Assembly: GCA_900299145.1 (NCBI GenBank)
Contig: OMIN01000139.1
Coordinates: 1-54,425 of the forward strand
From: Betaproteobacteria bacterium
GTDB taxonomy: Bacteria; Pseudomonadota; Gammaproteobacteria; Burkholderiales; SG8-41
Direction: 5' to 3'
DNA length: 54,425 bases
The notes under the pieces are model-generated. The model saw only the letters and a program-made list of their open reading frames with translations. It did no database searches and was not told where the DNA came from. The position numbers and the translations under genes were made by a program. This document shows positions 52,958 through 54,425 of this stretch, piece by piece. Numbering within the stretch: the first letter of the stretch is position 1; each line of letters opens with the position of its first letter.

Positions 52958-54292
52958 ATGACAACCATGACCCCCCAGGAAATCGTCCACGAACTCGACC
53001 GCCATATCATTGGTCAGGATGACGCCAAGCGCGCGGTGGCGATTGCACTGCGTAACCGGTGGCGGCGGCAGCAGGTGGCCGAGCCGCTGCGGCAGGAAAT
53101 CACGCCGAAGAATATTCTGATGATCGGACCGACGGGGGTCGGCAAGACTGAAATTGCGCGGCGGCTGGCGCGGCTGGCCGATGCGCCGTTCATCAAGGTT
53201 GAAGCGACGAAGTTTACCGAGGTGGGTTACGTCGGACGCGATGTGGATACCATCATCCGCGATCTCACCGAAACCGCGATAAAGGACATGCGCGGGCAGG
53301 CAACGAAGAAAGTGCGCAGACAGGCTGAAGATCGCGCCGAGGAGCGCGTGCTGGACGTGTTGCTGCCGCCGCCCGCGGGAGATTTCGGCGCACCAGCAGC
53401 GGCGGACGACACGGAAAACGCCACGCGGCAGAAATTCCGCAAGCGGCTGCGAGAGGGCGCACTTGACGACAAGGAAATCGAAATCGAAGTCACCGCCGCG
53501 CCCGCGCACATGGAGATACTCGCGCCGCCGGGCATGGAGGATTTGACGTCGCAGATTCAGGGCATGTTTCAGAATCTCGGCGGCGGCAAGAAGCGCACGC
53601 GCAAGCTCAAGGTGCGCGAGGCGATGAAACTGCTGACCGATGAAGAAGCCGCCAAGCTCGTCAACGACGACGAATTAAAGCAGCAGGCGGTGAACAACGT
53701 CGAGCAGAACGGCATCGTGTTTCTGGATGAAATCGACAAAATCGCCGCGCGGCAGGAGATGTCCGGCGCCGATGTGTCGCGGCAGGGCGTGCAGCGCGAC
53801 TTGCTGCCGCTGGTCGAGGGCACGACAGTGTCCACCAAATACGGCATGATCAAGACCGATCATATTTTGTTCATCGCCAGCGGCGCGTTTCATCTGGCGA
53901 AGCCGTCGGATTTGATTCCGGAGTTGCAGGGGCGCTTCCCGATCCGAGTGGAATTGAAAAGCCTGTCGGTGGCGGATTTTGAGCAGATACTTACCAACAC
54001 GCACGCAAGCCTCGTCAAACAATACGAAGCGCTGCTAGCCACAGAGGAAGTGAAACTGGAATTCGGCGCCGATGCGATTCAGCGGCTTGCCGAAATTGCG
54101 TTTCAGGTGAACGAGAAAACGGAAAATATCGGCGCGCGGCGGTTATATACAGTGATGGAAAAGCTGCTCGAAGACATTTCCTTCAACGCGGCGAAGCAAA
54201 GCGGGCAAACGGTAAGTATCGACCGCGCGTATGTCGATGCACGGCTGAAAGATCTGGCGCAGAGCGAAGACCTTGCGCGTTATGTGTTGTAA
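52958..54292 (+). CDS. hslU: HslU ATPase/unfoldase subunit
   Basis: AAA+ unfoldase that feeds proteins into HslV, 444 residues. It starts [20 protein letters not shown], and has Walker A in [19 protein letters not shown], the pore loop [14 protein letters not shown], the intermediate I-domain (about 110-240), Walker B in [16 protein letters not shown], the sensor/box region [15 protein letters not shown] and the C-terminal tail SEDLARYVL that inserts into HslV. The ATG at 52958 has no Shine-Dalgarno sequence; the preceding bases are the pyrimidine-rich arm of an inverted repeat, so its translation may depend on hslV or on RNA folding. Confidence 0.97.
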   Translation: MTTMTPQEIVHELDRHIIGQDDAKRAVAIALRNRWRRQQVAEPLRQEITPKNILMIGPTGVGKTEIARRLARLADAPFIKVEATKFTEVGYVGRDVDTIIRDLTETAIKDMRGQATKKVRRQAEDRAEERVLDVLLPPPAGDFGAPAAADDTENATRQKFRKRLREGALDDKEIEIEVTAAPAHMEILAPPGMEDLTSQIQGMFQNLGGGKKRTRKLKVREAMKLLTDEEAAKLVNDDELKQQAVNNVEQNGIVFLDEIDKIAARQEMSGADVSRQGVQRDLLPLVEGTTVSTKYGMIKTDHILFIASGAFHLAKPSDLIPELQGRFPIRVELKSLSVADFEQILTNTHASLVKQYEALLATEEVKLEFGADAIQRLAEIAFQVNEKTENIGARRLYTVMEKLLEDISFNAAKQSGQTVSIDRAYVDARLKDLAQSEDLARYVL

Positions 54293-54299
54293 CATAACT

Positions 54300-54425
54300 A
54301 GGGTCTGTTAACACAAACGAAGCGCTTCGATGACCAAAGCGAAATGAATAAACGCCATGAACATCACGTCGAGCTTCTCGAATCGAGAGAAGATACGGCG
54401 AAAGCCCTTGAGTCGGCGAAACAAC
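54300..54425 (-). mobile_element. IS5-type insertion sequence, one end
   Basis: The element end lies about 8 bases after the hslU stop, with GGGTCTGTTAACAC as the apparent terminal inverted repeat and CTAG in front as a candidate target. It contains the 3' end of a transposase gene read on the minus strand. The other end is beyond the window. Confidence 0.8.
54308..54425 (-). CDS. IS5-family transposase, C-terminal end (runs off right edge)
   Basis: Only the last 38 or so codons are visible. They translate to LFRRLKGFRRIFSRFEKLDV then MFMAFIHFALVIEALRLC and a TAA stop, the characteristic C-terminus of IS5/IS427-group DDE transposases. Whether the rest is intact cannot be seen. Confidence 0.85.
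   Translation of the reverse strand, partial: LFRRLKGFRRIFSRFEKLDVMFMAFIHFALVIEALRLC

Overview
This 54.4 kb window is GC-rich chromosomal DNA from a betaproteobacterium, most likely Burkholderiales or a close relative. The support is gene order and gene families: def-fmt-rsmB-DUF4390-ntrY-ntrX, dprA followed by a topoisomerase III, lipid A acyltransferases followed by dapF-DUF484-xerC, ahcY-metF behind an S-adenosylhomocysteine riboswitch, and three orphan tripartite-tricarboxylate (Bug) solute receptors. I see no rRNA, tRNA, CRISPR array or prophage. The only clear mobile element is the end of an IS5-type insertion sequence that starts about 8 bases after hslU and runs off the right edge.

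Layout. 1-4000 (minus): start of transketolase, an amino-acid-type ABC importer whose binding protein is fused to a permease, and a methyltransferase just upstream of it. 4014-13166 (minus): an adenylate cyclase with an extracytoplasmic sensor, then (in transcription order) def, fmt, rsmB, a DUF4390 protein, ntrY and ntrX; ntrY has an in-frame TAA between its histidine box and its ATPase domain. 13371-18440 (plus): LysM protein, dprA, topB. 18604-31211: mixed metabolic genes: an ornithine cyclodeaminase-like gene whose ribosome binding site lies in a perfect inverted repeat, MgtC and MgtE magnesium proteins, a helix-turn-helix/aminotransferase fusion, metF, ahcY, three Bug receptors, a cupin-type dioxygenase-like protein and a secreted metallo-beta-lactamase-fold hydrolase. 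31212-38391: metK, two LpxL-type acyltransferases, GNAT, dapF, DUF484, xerC and an RlmI-like methyltransferase. 38410-41338: ECF sigma factor with an anti-sigma factor that carries a C-terminal DsrE-like domain, divergent from an MsrP-type molybdoenzyme and a cytochrome b561. 41355-45570: yidD, chemoreceptor, predicted outer-membrane protein, 3'-5' exonuclease, cupin. 45738-52236: a probable zinc-uptake locus (ABC ATPase and permease, small Cys/His protein, DUF3299, His-rich DUF2946-like protein, ZnuD-like TonB receptor, TonB). 52266-54292: hslVU behind a near-consensus heat-shock promoter.

The most unusual signal is not a gene. A short AT-rich element, with core AATAAAAACAAATACTTAT, occurs thirteen times, nearly always at a boundary between genes and about every 2-5 kb. 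Four copies share the identical 19 bases. It has no hairpin, no obvious promoter architecture and no fixed orientation to the genes. Weaker matches lie inside fmt and dapF and in front of one more gene; the dapF match falls in the largest gap between intergenic copies. I do not recognise it as a described element and propose it as the main candidate for follow-up.

Genes that work together: methyl-cycle genes metF, ahcY and metK (ahcY-metF controlled by the riboswitch); translation-start and formyl-Met genes fmt/def with rsmB; the sigma/anti-sigma pair facing the MsrP/cytochrome pair; and the outer- and inner-membrane parts of the putative zinc system.
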